Origin: Methanocorpusculum sp.
Lineage (GTDB): Archaea; Halobacteriota; Methanomicrobia; Methanomicrobiales; Methanocorpusculaceae
Length of the DNA: 19,618 nt
Reading direction: 5' to 3'
Assembly (NCBI GenBank): GCA_029987395.1
Contig: DALTVX010000077.1
Location: 1-19,618, forward strand
Shown piece after piece: positions 1 to 7,731 of the stretch. Within the stretch, counting starts at the first letter, position 1; each line of letters begins with the position of its first letter. A model generated the notes under the pieces. The model made no database searches, was not told the origin of the DNA, and was given only the letters and a program-made list of their open reading frames with translations. A program made the position numbers and the translations under genes.

Positions 1-103
1 CCTGATGTTTTTCGATGAAGATGGTGAACATTCCAAATGCCAGATCGGCAAGTCCGTCAGTTTGGATCTCCTCTTCGATCATTTCGAAATCATCTGCAGT
101 CAT
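1..103 (-). CDS. Unknown protein, 5' end only (truncated by window edge)
   Basis: An open frame on the minus strand starts at the ATG at 101-103 and runs out of the window after about 34 codons. The visible N-terminus begins MTADDFEMIEEEIQ, is rich in Asp and Glu, and then becomes more hydrophobic (LAFGMFTIFIEK). I do not recognise it. The start is supported by a TATA-like element on the minus strand (TATAAA near 131-136), about 25-30 nt upstream, which fits a leaderless or nearly leaderless transcript. It diverges from htpX. Confidence 0.5.
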   Translation of the reverse strand, partial: MTADDFEMIEEEIQTDGLADLAFGMFTIFIEKHQ

Positions 104-126
104 TATTCATTATTGTGTCCTTCATG

Positions 127-141
127 TAGTTTATATTTCGG
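127..141. promoter_or_regulatory. TATA-like element in divergent promoter (unknown gene / htpX)
   Basis: The 95-base gap between the minus-strand gene starting at 103 and htpX at 199 holds the AT-rich stretch TAGTTTATATTTCGG. Read on the minus strand it gives TATAAAC about 27 nt upstream of the ATG at 103. On the plus strand it would place initiation about 35-45 nt upstream of htpX. The assignment is by spacing only. Confidence 0.4.
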
Positions 142-198
142 TTTGGTTGTGCTAGGTCAGGAAACCTATTATTGAGGAATTATCCATACTAGAGTACA

Positions 199-1113
199 AT
201 GATTTGGAAACGTGACTGGGGGTTGGTTGGTCGTCAGGTTATAGCCTGGATGATCATGCTCCTGCTGTATCTGGTAATACTTACGGTTATTGTGGTATTC
301 CTGCAAGGAACGATGATGTATTTCCTGATTGGGCTGGTATTTGTCATGGCATTTGTGCAGTACTTCTTTTCTGACAAACTCGTGCAGAGAAGTATGAAAG
401 TGATGCTGGTCGATGAGGATGAAGAGCCGAAGCTGTATTCCATGGTCCGCCGACTGGCAGAGGAAGCAAACCTTCCCATGCCTAAGGTGGGGATCATTCA
501 GCATAAAGCAATGGCAAATATCCCCAATGCTTTTGCAACCGGCAGGAGCCCGAAAAAAGCCGTGGTGGCAGTGACGCCAAAGATCCGGTATTTGCTTACT
601 GATGATGAACTCGAGGCAGTAATTGCTCATGAACTTGCGCATGTGAAGAACCGTGATATGCTGACGATGACCATTGGCAGTTTTGCTGTTATGATTGCGT
701 CGATCATTTTGAACAATGCATTTCTAATGGCGCTGTTTGGCGGGAATAGGAACAGTGAAAATGGTGGTGGGATCGTAATCTTCATTGTAGCTATGGTAAT
801 TACATTCGTGGTCTACATGGTTGGAACCATTGTGACAATGGCGATCTCACGCTACCGCGAGTATTCAGCAGATCGCGGGAGTGCGTATATCACTCGTGAT
901 CCTGATGCGTTGATACGCGCTCTCAATAAGATCAGCAATGGTGTGGATGCCGCTTCACCAGATGCGAAACGGGCAGTATCGGGAACGAACTCGTTCTTTA
1001 TTATCCCAGCAATATCGGGGGGTTCAGTAATGGAGTTATTTTCCACACACCCGCCACTTGAAAAAAGGATCGCGAATTTAGAAAAGGTCCGTGCAGAAAT
1101 CAGGGGATACTGA
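199..1113 (+). CDS. htpX: HtpX-type membrane zinc metalloprotease (M48B)
   Basis: This is an integral-membrane zinc endopeptidase (304 aa, near the usual 280-300 for HtpX) expected to degrade damaged or misfolded membrane proteins. Two N-terminal hydrophobic helices lie at about residues 12-35 and 38-60. The zinc motif HELAH is at residues 144-148, inside IAHELAHVKNRD. The third ligand is the Glu of REYSADR (E221), the family's usual EYxAD signature. A second pair of membrane segments (about 155-175 and 190-213) lies between them, as in HtpX. The first ATG was chosen because the amphipathic and hydrophobic N-terminus begins directly after it; no strong Shine-Dalgarno is visible. It stands alone, followed by tRNA genes. 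No key residue is missing. Confidence 0.93.
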   Translation: MIWKRDWGLVGRQVIAWMIMLLLYLVILTVIVVFLQGTMMYFLIGLVFVMAFVQYFFSDKLVQRSMKVMLVDEDEEPKLYSMVRRLAEEANLPMPKVGIIQHKAMANIPNAFATGRSPKKAVVAVTPKIRYLLTDDELEAVIAHELAHVKNRDMLTMTIGSFAVMIASIILNNAFLMALFGGNRNSENGGGIVIFIVAMVITFVVYMVGTIVTMAISRYREYSADRGSAYITRDPDALIRALNKISNGVDAASPDAKRAVSGTNSFFIIPAISGGSVMELFSTHPPLEKRIANLEKVRAEIRGY

Positions 1114-1135
1114 TTTCTAACTTTTTTTCGACAGA

Positions 1136-1142
1136 TTTAATA
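1136..1142 (+). promoter_or_regulatory. TATA box of the tRNA pair
   Basis: TTTAATA lies about 38 nt upstream of the mature 5' end of tRNA-Gly and directly after htpX. This suits a promoter giving a short 5' leader removed by RNase P. Assigned by sequence and spacing only. Confidence 0.4.
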
Positions 1143-1176
1143 ATATCCAATAGTAACATAAGAGACGCAAAGATAA

Positions 1177-1247
1177 GCACCGATGGTCTAGAGGCATGAC
1201 TTTGGCCTTCCAAGCCAATAGCCCGGGTTCGATTCCCGGTCGGTGCA
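1177..1247 (+). tRNA. tRNA-Gly (anticodon UCC)
   Basis: A complete cloverleaf is visible. The acceptor strand GCACCGA pairs with TCGGTGC, with discriminator A1247. The anticodon stem TTGGC/GCCAA holds the loop CTTCCAA, giving anticodon TCC at 1209-1211. The T arm has GGTTCGATTCC inside a CCGGG/CCCGG stem. CCA is not encoded, as is usual in archaea. A T run (CTTTCCCCCTTTTT) follows. It reads GGA and other GGN codons. Confidence 0.97.
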
Positions 1248-1265
1248 CTTTCCCCCTTTTTGTCT

Positions 1266-1337
1266 GGATTCGTGGTCTAGTGGTATGACGTCGCCTTCAC
1301 ACGGCGAAGGTCAGGAGTTCGAATCTCCTCGGATCCA
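1266..1337 (+). tRNA. tRNA-Val (anticodon CAC)
   Basis: The cloverleaf has acceptor GGATTCG paired to CGGATCC (one T-G wobble) and discriminator A1337. The anticodon stem TCGCC/GGCGA encloses TTCACAC, giving anticodon CAC at 1298-1300. The T-loop is GTTCGAATC. There is no encoded CCA. It lies 18 nt after tRNA-Gly, so the two probably share a transcript, and it is followed by a T6 run (1341-1346) that may end it. Confidence 0.97.
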
Positions 1338-1487
1338 CTGTTTTTTGAAATAAAATTTTCTTCTTTCACGCCTTTTGACGAAGATCAAGTGTTTATCAAA
1401 AAAAATAATTAATGTGTTAGTTGGTTCTGGTGTGTGGGATAAAAACAAATTCGCTGATTTTTGAGATAAATCTCAACAATAGCTCCC

Positions 1488-2327
1488 TTACCCAAAACAG
1501 ACCCAGCGGTCATAAATTGGGTCACGTTCATTTTCCATGATTTCAAGAGTTTTCCCGACGCCCTCGGCCCACTCTTTTATCCAGTGTGCCTCCTCTTCTG
1601 TTGCGACCGTGATGAGCGTTTTCTCTGTGATGCCGGCAAGCTCCTCGACAATAGGGCGCCAGATATCCTGTGTGTATCCATATATCTGCCCAAACATGAT
1701 CCCTACACCATACCTTCCATCAGGGAGATATGCCGAGGCGATCCGTGCGTCAATACATGCGAGACGCTCGGGAGAAAACCTGCCTGATGAAAGACCAAGC
1801 GCCAGAAGCTCAGGGTCATTATCATAAGCTATCGGGTTAGCTCCCATCTCATTGAGTATCAAAGAACCGATCCCTGACCCAGCACACGCGTCCAGTGCGA
1901 TTCCTGAGATGGAGGTACCCCACACCTCGTGCAGAAGATCGCGAACCTTGTCGATCCTGTCTCCGGTCAGATCATCTCCAGCCGGCGTGATCGTGTTTCG
2001 AATGATCTCTGCATAATAAGCTCGGGTAGCGTTCTCAACATCTTCGCGATCTTCCTGATAGATCTCACCATCAGCCGCTTCAAACAATGAGATCTCTCCC
2101 GCGGTCGGCGACCTAAAAAGCCAGGATGTCCCGCACCATTCCTTCCCGTTCTTCACGGCAAGTAGTAGAGGTTCATCATCTTCATCGATCAGAAGCTTGG
2201 CCCCATGCTTAACTGGGGTTGCCTCACAGATCAAAATGCCAGGTTCACCATTGTTCACGAGTGATGCGTAGTCTGGCTCAAGAAACCTAATTTTTTCCAG
2301 CTCCAGCATTGCAGCTAGTTGCGACAT
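1488..2327 (-). CDS. SAM-dependent methyltransferase-like protein, target unknown
   Basis: This 279-aa protein has a Rossmann methyltransferase core. Motif I is ALDACAGSGIGS (about residues 144-155), and the acidic end of strand 2 is in IAYDNDPEL (about 167-174). The first 100 residues form a separate acidic domain of mixed alpha/beta character with no recognised motif. The usual catalytic NPPY-type motif is not evident; the corresponding region reads MFGQIYGYTQD, so the substrate class cannot be assigned. Its ATG (2325-2327) abuts the stop codon of the bactofilin-like gene with no gap, so the two are almost certainly translated from one message. That is the best clue to its role. SAM binding is inferred from motif I. 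Confidence 0.65.
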   Translation of the reverse strand: MSQLAAMLELEKIRFLEPDYASLVNNGEPGILICEATPVKHGAKLLIDEDDEPLLLAVKNGKEWCGTSWLFRSPTAGEISLFEAADGEIYQEDREDVENATRAYYAEIIRNTITPAGDDLTGDRIDKVRDLLHEVWGTSISGIALDACAGSGIGSLILNEMGANPIAYDNDPELLALGLSSGRFSPERLACIDARIASAYLPDGRYGVGIMFGQIYGYTQDIWRPIVEELAGITEKTLITVATEEEAHWIKEWAEGVGKTLEIMENERDPIYDRWVCFG

Positions 2328-3389
2328 TTATTTTCCATCCATTCTTCCGATGGTAAGCCCGTCGGTTGCTTTGATCACACCACTCACTCGTGCATCCTCG
2401 TGCAGCCAGACCGTCTTTCCGGCAACATCGCCCAAGACATCGGCCCCGCGCTCGACTCGAATATTCTGGCCGACAACATCTCCATGTATTGCTGTACGAG
2501 GTCCGAGTTTTATTCGTTGAGCTGCCTGAATGCTTCCGAAGAGTGTTGTATCTTTCCTAATCTTTACTGATTGTGCCCGAATATTTCCGTGGAGGCGGCA
2601 GCTTGCACCGATTTCCATCGGTGTGACGACTGAGAAGTACCGAAGATCCATCGTGGTTTTCGGTGGAAGCACAAGTGGTGCGGCTGTCACATCTGAAAGA
2701 AGGCTTGCGACTCTTTTTCTCGCAGCATCCTCACCTTCAAGATGCAACATAGTGATCACATAGAGCAGGAGATAAAGAACGACCGGCATCGGGTTTCTGA
2801 TCGCAATGTCCCCGTATGCTTTAAACTCCTTATCGATGAGCACATTGTCACCGATATCCAGATTGCCGCCAACACTCAGCTTCCCATGGATTTTCACGCC
2901 TTCTCCAAGATAGGCATCCCCATTACAAAGGACCGTTCCGTGAACTTCACAGAAGTTATCTATCCGAAGATCGCCTTCTGCAACAATGTCTCCGTGCATG
3001 GTGGATAACTCACTGATAACGATATCGTTTCCATACAGACCGTATCCTATGTCACAGTGATCCCCAATCAAAATATCATGTTTGGTTTTAAGATTGCGTT
3101 CCTGGAGTTCAGTTTTATCTGGTAGGTAACAGGATTTGAAAAGGTCGGAGGAGGATAACACCATTGAGGCGGTTTCCTCATCAACTTCTGCAACCTTCTG
3201 ATTAAGATTCAGTTTTTCTTCGGGAGAGATCTCAGAAAACAGAGGCTCTGCATTATTCTCAATCTCTTTCGCCGCTTGTTTTTCCAACGCTTTCTCTTCC
3301 TCAGGTGTGAGATCAGGTAAGTTCAAAAATTTCTCCCTCTCTTCAGGCATTCTTTCGGCTATAATTATGTGTTTTTTTCCCTCTGCCAT
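2328..3389 (-). CDS. Bactofilin-like polymer-forming beta-helix protein
   Basis: This 353-aa protein carries two blocks of short glycine-spaced beta repeats typical of the bactofilin/polymer-forming (DUF583-like) fold. The blocks are at about residues 105-200 (units such as VHGTVLCNGDAYLGEG, IHGKLSVGGNLDIGD) and 255-350 (LHGNIRAQSVKIRKD, IHGDVVGQNIRVERGAD). They are joined by a hydrophobic helical linker (about 203-232, VVLYLLLYVITMLHL). The first 100 residues are acidic and helical. Bactofilins self-assemble into filaments or scaffolds, often at the membrane; assembly here is inferred. GGTGGAGA precedes the ATG. The gene lies 26 nt downstream of apgM and directly upstream of the methyltransferase-like gene. 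A hexapeptide-repeat acyltransferase is an alternative, but I see no catalytic His context. Confidence 0.65.
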   Translation of the reverse strand: MAEGKKHIIIAERMPEEREKFLNLPDLTPEEEKALEKQAAKEIENNAEPLFSEISPEEKLNLNQKVAEVDEETASMVLSSSDLFKSCYLPDKTELQERNLKTKHDILIGDHCDIGYGLYGNDIVISELSTMHGDIVAEGDLRIDNFCEVHGTVLCNGDAYLGEGVKIHGKLSVGGNLDIGDNVLIDKEFKAYGDIAIRNPMPVVLYLLLYVITMLHLEGEDAARKRVASLLSDVTAAPLVLPPKTTMDLRYFSVVTPMEIGASCRLHGNIRAQSVKIRKDTTLFGSIQAAQRIKLGPRTAIHGDVVGQNIRVERGADVLGDVAGKTVWLHEDARVSGVIKATDGLTIGRMDGK

Positions 3390-3415
3390 TCTCCACCACG
3401 TGTATTAGTATATCG

Positions 3416-4636
3416 TTATGCTCCGTACTTATGGGTTTTGTCAATGAGATCCAAAAGGATCGGCATCAAACTGCCCCCGGAAATCCGGCAAAGACCGCCC
3501 GCAGCACAGGAAAACTCGTCATATTGTGTAACGGCATCAATACGCGTTCCATCCCCATGAAGAATAAGAGGAACAGGATCGGCGCTGTGTTCTTTGAGCG
3601 TGCAAGGAGTTGAGTGATCACCGCAGACGGCGATCATCACATCCGGGAGATCAAGGAACGGAAGAATAGCTGCATCGACCTCCTCCAGATATTTCATTTT
3701 CTCGACAGCCTTTCCGTCGTGCCCGTATTCATCTGCCAACTTTACATTGAAGAGGACGAAATCTTTTCTCTTCAACTCGTTGCAGACCAGCTTTACCTGT
3801 TCGTCGAGCGGGGTCGTTGGAAGGACCGGGATTCTCTCAAGGCCGACCGAACTCCCGATTCCTGCGATCAACGCCGCTGCTGCGACAACACTGCCGATGA
3901 TCCCATGTTTTTCTTCGAAGGGTTCATAGACTCCCATCTCCCCAACACCACGGATCAGAACAACGTTTGCCGGATATTCACCACGGGCTTTGCGCTGAAG
4001 GTTTATCGGGTGGTTTTTCAATATCTCGGCTGCCTGACGCGAGAACTCATTACAGACCTCGGCAGTGAATGCGGCTTCCTTACTGTCATCTTCCGGAATG
4101 ATAGTTTTCGGCGTGACCCCGGTCTTTTTTGGATCGTTGGATGATACAGCGGAACTCAGTCCTTTTCCCTTAAGAGCGAGCGCTGCGCGATGACCTGTTC
4201 CGGGTGCAAACTCGATCTCAATGCCATATTTTGAAAGGTCCACTCCGTTTTTGACGGCTGCAGATATTTCCACAGTTTCAGGGATCCTGCCTGCGCGGCG
4301 ATCGACCACGAGGCCATCATCATCGATAGTTGCATAGTTTGCCCTAAATCCGATCATGCCTGGTTCCATCTTAATACCACACCCTGCTGCCTCAAGAGGG
4401 CCACGACCGGTATAATATTCATGAGGGTCATATCCAAGAAGGCTAAGATGGGATGTATCCGACCCCGGGCGGATCCCAGGAGCGATAGGATCCATTATGC
4501 CGCAGACCCCGCCTGATGCAAGTTTGTCAAGGTTTGGGAGATTGGCGGCTTGAAGTGGAGTTTTATTTCCAAGGATCTTGCATGGCCTGTCACCCACACC
4601 ATCAATAATGAGAAGAAGAATTTTTGATGCAGTCAT
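3416..4636 (-). CDS. apgM: 2,3-bisphosphoglycerate-independent phosphoglycerate mutase (archaeal type)
   Basis: It interconverts 3- and 2-phosphoglycerate in glycolysis and gluconeogenesis in the cytosol. The 406-aa length matches archaeal ApgM (about 400-415). Alkaline-phosphatase superfamily metal sites are visible: IIDGVGDRP with D12, the nucleophile region GSDTSHLSLLGYDP (residues 58-71), and the C-terminal CGDHSTPC. The insertion with AAALIAGIGSSVGLERIPV is typical of this subfamily. It is read in the same direction as the peroxiredoxin upstream (49-nt gap) and the bactofilin-like gene downstream (26-nt gap). The ATG at 4634-4636 has no strong Shine-Dalgarno nearby. Confidence 0.95.
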   Translation of the reverse strand: MTASKILLLIIDGVGDRPCKILGNKTPLQAANLPNLDKLASGGVCGIMDPIAPGIRPGSDTSHLSLLGYDPHEYYTGRGPLEAAGCGIKMEPGMIGFRANYATIDDDGLVVDRRAGRIPETVEISAAVKNGVDLSKYGIEIEFAPGTGHRAALALKGKGLSSAVSSNDPKKTGVTPKTIIPEDDSKEAAFTAEVCNEFSRQAAEILKNHPINLQRKARGEYPANVVLIRGVGEMGVYEPFEEKHGIIGSVVAAAALIAGIGSSVGLERIPVLPTTPLDEQVKLVCNELKRKDFVLFNVKLADEYGHDGKAVEKMKYLEEVDAAILPFLDLPDVMIAVCGDHSTPCTLKEHSADPVPLILHGDGTRIDAVTQYDEFSCAAGGLCRISGGSLMPILLDLIDKTHKYGA

Positions 4637-4685
4637 TATGTGAATTATTTGGGTGGATACCTCTTAGTGTATTCTGTTTGGGAGG

Positions 4686-5153
4686 TCACACAAATGTGAG
4701 AGCTGTCTGTAATACCACTGAGGCATGACCTTTTACCTTCACCTTGTTCCAGGCCGCGAGGATTTTTCCGGAAGAATCTATTAAAAATGTGCTTCGCAAA
4801 ACACCCATGTACTCCCGGCCATACATTTTTTTCTGGATCCAGACGCCAAATGCATTGATCACTGTCTTTTCGGGATCTGAAAGTAAATTGACTGAGAGTT
4901 CTTGTTTCTCGGTAAACTTCTGATGGCTCACAGCAGAGTCGGGACTTATCCCAAAAACCAGGACATCTAGGCGGGTGAACTCAGGAATGAGCTGTGAGAA
5001 CTCCTTTGCTTCGGTCGTACATCCGGCAGTATTGTCCTTTGGATAAAAATAGAGAACAGTCAGGTGGGAAGCGTCCGTTGGAAATGTCCACTCTTTTCCC
5101 GAAGCATCGGAAAGGGTGAACGTGGGGATCGTATCGTTGACATCAAGTATCAT
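4686..5153 (-). CDS. bcp: Peroxiredoxin, Bcp/PrxQ type with a single cysteine
   Basis: This thiol peroxidase reduces H2O2 and organic hydroperoxides. The 155-aa length is normal for the family. The peroxidatic motif is FYPKDNTAGCTTEAKEF, with C45 as the peroxidatic cysteine. PrxQ enzymes usually have a resolving Cys five residues later; here that position is Lys, and C45 is the only cysteine in the protein. A 1-Cys mechanism with an external thiol partner is therefore expected. The gene lies 33 nt downstream of arfC in the same direction. An AT-rich ATAATAATTT at 5178-5187, about 26 nt before the start, could give it its own leaderless promoter. Confidence 0.92.
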   Translation of the reverse strand: MILDVNDTIPTFTLSDASGKEWTFPTDASHLTVLYFYPKDNTAGCTTEAKEFSQLIPEFTRLDVLVFGISPDSAVSHQKFTEKQELSVNLLSDPEKTVINAFGVWIQKKMYGREYMGVLRSTFLIDSSGKILAAWNKVKVKGHASVVLQTALTFV

Positions 5154-5186
5154 GAATGATACTTGTCAGATGAGATGATAATAATT

Positions 5187-5864
5187 TCAGTATAGGACAC
5201 GATATTCGGTCACTAAATTGGATCCGTACATCTTTGTGCTCACCAGGTCAAGTCGGATCATATCTTCCTCAGAGGAGAGCGGCATCCCGCCGACCAAAGA
5301 CGGTGTATCGCTGCCCCCAACAATGAACGGCATATGGATTAGTCTGATCTCATCGACGAGGTCGTGATGAAGCATATGCCAGTTGAGGGTAGGGCCACCT
5401 TCGATGATGAGCTTTTTCACCTGATATTTTGTGTACAGAATGTCCATCAGTTTTGGAAAGTTCACTCGTTCTTCGCCGCAGATGACCACATCTACGCCTT
5501 TAGCAATAAACGCGTCAATTCGTTCTTGGGGTGCAGCTCTCGAGACAGCGAGGAGAGTTCGTGCCTTTGAAGTGTCGAAGACGTTTGCTGTGAGCGAAAG
5601 ATCAGCAAGACTGTTTGGGATCACCCTGAGCGGATTGTTTCCTTCGACCATTCTCACCGTCAAAAACGAGTTATCGATACGTATCGTAGATGAACCCACC
5701 ATGATCGCATCATATTCTGCACGTGTCTCGTGGAGAAGGATCTCGGCCTCATGGGACATATGTTTCATCAATATTTTGCTGGAAACGCCTTTGCCAAGAG
5801 TGAGTTTTCCGTCTACTGTGATCTCTGAAATCATCAGCACGTGTGGTTTATGTAGTGTCTCCAT
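5187..5864 (-). CDS. arfC: 2,5-diamino-6-ribosylamino-4(3H)-pyrimidinone 5'-phosphate reductase (RibD C-terminal family)
   Basis: This NAD(P)H-dependent reductase acts at the second step of archaeal riboflavin/FAD synthesis, and thereby also in the supply of the deazaflavin F420 side branch. It belongs to the dihydrofolate-reductase-like RibD-C fold. Visible features are PHVLMISEITVDGKL near the N-terminus, YDAIMVGSSTIRIDNSFLTVR (about residues 51-71) and IIEGGPTLN near residue 155. The 225-aa length matches archaeal stand-alone reductases. The frame stays open 17 codons further upstream to a GTG. I chose the ATG at 5862-5864 because GAAGGA lies about 8 nt before it and a TATA-like element at 5898-5908 would start transcription downstream of that GTG. 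Confidence 0.85.
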   Translation of the reverse strand: METLHKPHVLMISEITVDGKLTLGKGVSSKILMKHMSHEAEILLHETRAEYDAIMVGSSTIRIDNSFLTVRMVEGNNPLRVIPNSLADLSLTANVFDTSKARTLLAVSRAAPQERIDAFIAKGVDVVICGEERVNFPKLMDILYTKYQVKKLIIEGGPTLNWHMLHHDLVDEIRLIHMPFIVGGSDTPSLVGGMPLSSEEDMIRLDLVSTKMYGSNLVTEYRVLY

Positions 5865-5897
5865 GAGAGTTTCCTTCTGATTCATATAGCTTGACGA

Positions 5898-5908
5898 TGA
5901 ATACATAT
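5898..5908 (-). promoter_or_regulatory. TATA box for arfC
   Basis: On the minus strand this reads AAATATGTATT, about 38 nt upstream of the arfC ATG. The predicted transcription start at about 5876-5880 leaves a short leader that contains the GAAGGA ribosome-binding site. It lies in the 81-bp region shared with the divergent CDP-alcohol transferase gene. Confidence 0.45.
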
Positions 5909-5945
5909 TTAGCACGCATCAATAAATGATTTTACCTTTCTATCC

Positions 5946-6593
5946 ATGAATATCACATCACTCAGGTATAAACTAACGGGATGGCTCGACCCGATAGTCA
6001 AACTTTTTGCTAAGACGGGCATGACCCCCAACCAGATCACGCTTCTCTCGCTTTTCTTCGGGATAGGGGCAGCAGTCTGTTACTTCTGCCAGTCATTCAT
6101 CATTGGAAGTATTCTTCTTTTGATCTCAGGTATTTTGGATCTGGTGGATGGCTCAGTGGCTCGCATCACCGGGAAGAAAAGCGATTTTGGCGCGATTTCT
6201 GACTGGATCGTCGATAAATATGTGGACGGGATCGTTCTTCTTGCGATCGGACTATCCGGGATCCCGATCATCTCTCAGTTTACGAACAGCTCGCCTACCG
6301 TAGATATGATGATCGCCGGACTTGCTGTTATAGGGTCGATCATGAATACATTCATTAAACCGGTGACCTATGCAGAGATCGGATATTCCTGCAAGGAAGA
6401 TGGCAAGATCTCCGATCCCTTAGAAGGAGTTGGGTTTTTCGGCAGACCAGAAACGATCATCTCTCTGATACTGTTTGGTCTCATCGGGCAGATTTGGATA
6501 GCCGTGATCCTTGTTGCCGTCTGTACGAACCTGTCTGCATTCCAAAGATTGTGGTATCTCTGGAGAAAACACGGCGAGTATAAGAAAGACTAA
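5946..6593 (+). CDS. CDP-alcohol phosphatidyltransferase, probably archaetidylinositol-phosphate synthase type
   Basis: This integral-membrane enzyme moves a CDP-archaeol head onto an alcohol acceptor to make polar ether lipids. The family signature DxxDGxxAR(x8)GxxxDxxxD is complete: D65, D68, G69, A72, R73, G82, D86, D90. About six hydrophobic helices are distributed over the 215 aa, and the N-terminal motif GMTPNQITLLS is typical of this branch. Its N-terminus resembles archaetidylinositol-phosphate synthases; the exact acceptor (inositol phosphate, glycerol phosphate or serine) cannot be fixed from sequence alone. No Shine-Dalgarno is seen; AT-rich AATAAATGA at 5921-5929 suggests a leaderless or very short-leader mRNA. 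Confidence 0.85.
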   Translation: MNITSLRYKLTGWLDPIVKLFAKTGMTPNQITLLSLFFGIGAAVCYFCQSFIIGSILLLISGILDLVDGSVARITGKKSDFGAISDWIVDKYVDGIVLLAIGLSGIPIISQFTNSSPTVDMMIAGLAVIGSIMNTFIKPVTYAEIGYSCKEDGKISDPLEGVGFFGRPETIISLILFGLIGQIWIAVILVAVCTNLSAFQRLWYLWRKHGEYKKD

Positions 6594-6602
6594 AAAATCT
6601 CA

Positions 6603-6670
6603 TTTTTCTTTTGCGCGTGCTTTGATTCTTGATCCACGCAAATGATTCAAAAAAATAATAAAAAAAATTT
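6603..6670. terminator. Convergent terminator region (CDP-alcohol transferase / NOG1-like)
   Basis: Between the two convergent genes lie T-rich TTTTTCTTTT (6603-6612), an imperfect inverted repeat GCGTG...CACGC (about 6615-6640), and an A-rich tract at 6649-6667 that reads as two oligo-U runs on the minus strand directly after the NOG1-like stop codon. This matches the oligo-U termination of archaeal RNA polymerase in both directions. Confidence 0.5.
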
Positions 6671-6675
6671 CTGGA

Positions 6676-7698
6676 TCAGAAATTGGTTTCTGTATCCAGT
6701 CTCGCTCCATGCCGCCGTTTTTCCGGTAGAGGGATTTCAGCTCTGATATCAACGTCCACTTCAACTTTTAGTTCCTCACGGATACTCAATAGTTTGGCAA
6801 GGACCTCATCGACACCTTCGCCGGACACGGTAGACATGTTGAAGAATCCCTCAACTGATTTCATATCAGATTTGTTGACAACTGAGATCATCGGTGCCGA
6901 AATGATAGATTCGATCTCCTCGCGAAGTCTCATCTGAGAATCAAGTGAGTATCCACAACTCTCACTTGCATCTATGATGAACATGACCAGATCGGCGACG
7001 TAAACTAGAGCATTGAGCGCCTGCTTTTCAATAACGTTTCTCTCTTCATCGGCACGATCCAGAAGACCCGGGGTGTCGATGAACTGGATCTTTTTTCTGC
7101 GTTCCGCATTTCTGTGACCTACGATCACGCCTTTGGTTGTAAACGGATAGGAAGCGATCTCGGGTTCACCGCTGGAGACCAGACGAATAAATGAGGATTT
7201 GCCCACATTTGGATATCCGGCTACAACGATCGTAAATTCATCGGTGCTGATCACGGGGAGTTTTCTAAGAACGTTTCTCACATCATTGAGATACCGCAGG
7301 GAGTCGTCTGCTCGATGAACGATCGAGGCGATGCGCGCAACAGCACGTCTTCTTTCGACCTGAGTGTCGGCCCAGCGCATACCTTTCGTGATGCTGTTTC
7401 CCACATCGCGCACGTTCTTTGCTGCCCAGCCCACCATGCCCAGATTTACCTTTAAGGCATCCATCCCAAATAAGATATCACACAGATCTCGGTAAAAGGG
7501 CGGAAGCTCTTCAAACTCGGGAAAACTCTGGATAATTACCACCAGTTTGTCATGCGTCGCCTGGGTGATTGCCCTGACGAAATCCTCATTAGCATGACGT
7601 TTACTTGTTTTTTCCCGCATCTTTTTAGAAGCACGGCGGAAACTGCGATCTAGCAGCTCGTCTGCTGTTGGAACTGTCGGGATTTTATCGAAGTACAT
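6676..7698 (-). CDS. NOG1/Obg-family GTPase, probable ribosome-assembly factor
   Basis: This GTPase of the OBG-HflX superfamily, NOG1 branch, is related to the eukaryotic nucleolar factor for large-subunit assembly. The 340-aa protein has an N-terminal helical domain (about residues 1-150). The G domain follows: G1 GYPNVGKSS (161-169), G2 SYPFTTKG (183-190), G3 DTPGLLD (208-214) and G4 NKSD (275-278). The frame is open 23 codons further upstream, but those codons overlap the promoter of the divergent regulator and look noncoding. The ATG at 7696-7698, with GGATGA just upstream, begins the family-typical MYFDKIPTVPTADELLD. A role in 50S assembly is inferred from the family. Confidence 0.88.
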   Translation of the reverse strand: MYFDKIPTVPTADELLDRSFRRASKKMREKTSKRHANEDFVRAITQATHDKLVVIIQSFPEFEELPPFYRDLCDILFGMDALKVNLGMVGWAAKNVRDVGNSITKGMRWADTQVERRRAVARIASIVHRADDSLRYLNDVRNVLRKLPVISTDEFTIVVAGYPNVGKSSFIRLVSSGEPEIASYPFTTKGVIVGHRNAERRKKIQFIDTPGLLDRADEERNVIEKQALNALVYVADLVMFIIDASESCGYSLDSQMRLREEIESIISAPMISVVNKSDMKSVEGFFNMSTVSGEGVDEVLAKLLSIREELKVEVDVDIRAEIPLPEKRRHGARLDTETNF

Positions 7699-7718
7699 TT
7701 TTTCATCCAATCCATTTG

Positions 7719-7731
7719 GTTTATTACTATA
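7719..7731. promoter_or_regulatory. AT-rich core shared by divergent NOG1-like and HTH-CBS promoters
   Basis: The 56-bp intergenic space contains the single AT-rich block TTTATTACTATAG. On the plus strand it sits about 25-30 nt upstream of the regulator ATG at 7755 (leaderless spacing). On the minus strand CTATAGTAATAAA sits about 25 nt upstream of the NOG1-like start. One element may serve both genes, so binding of the regulator here could affect both. Confidence 0.45.

Noticed and set aside
169..642. 157-aa open frame on the minus strand opposite htpX
   Set aside because: It lies wholly against a clear HtpX coding region, has low-complexity His/Gln-rich content and no family match; it is a shadow of the real gene.
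3747..4144. Plus-strand ORFs opposite apgM (up to 176 aa)
   Set aside because: They are antisense to a well-supported enzyme gene, with no start signals and no recognisable motif.
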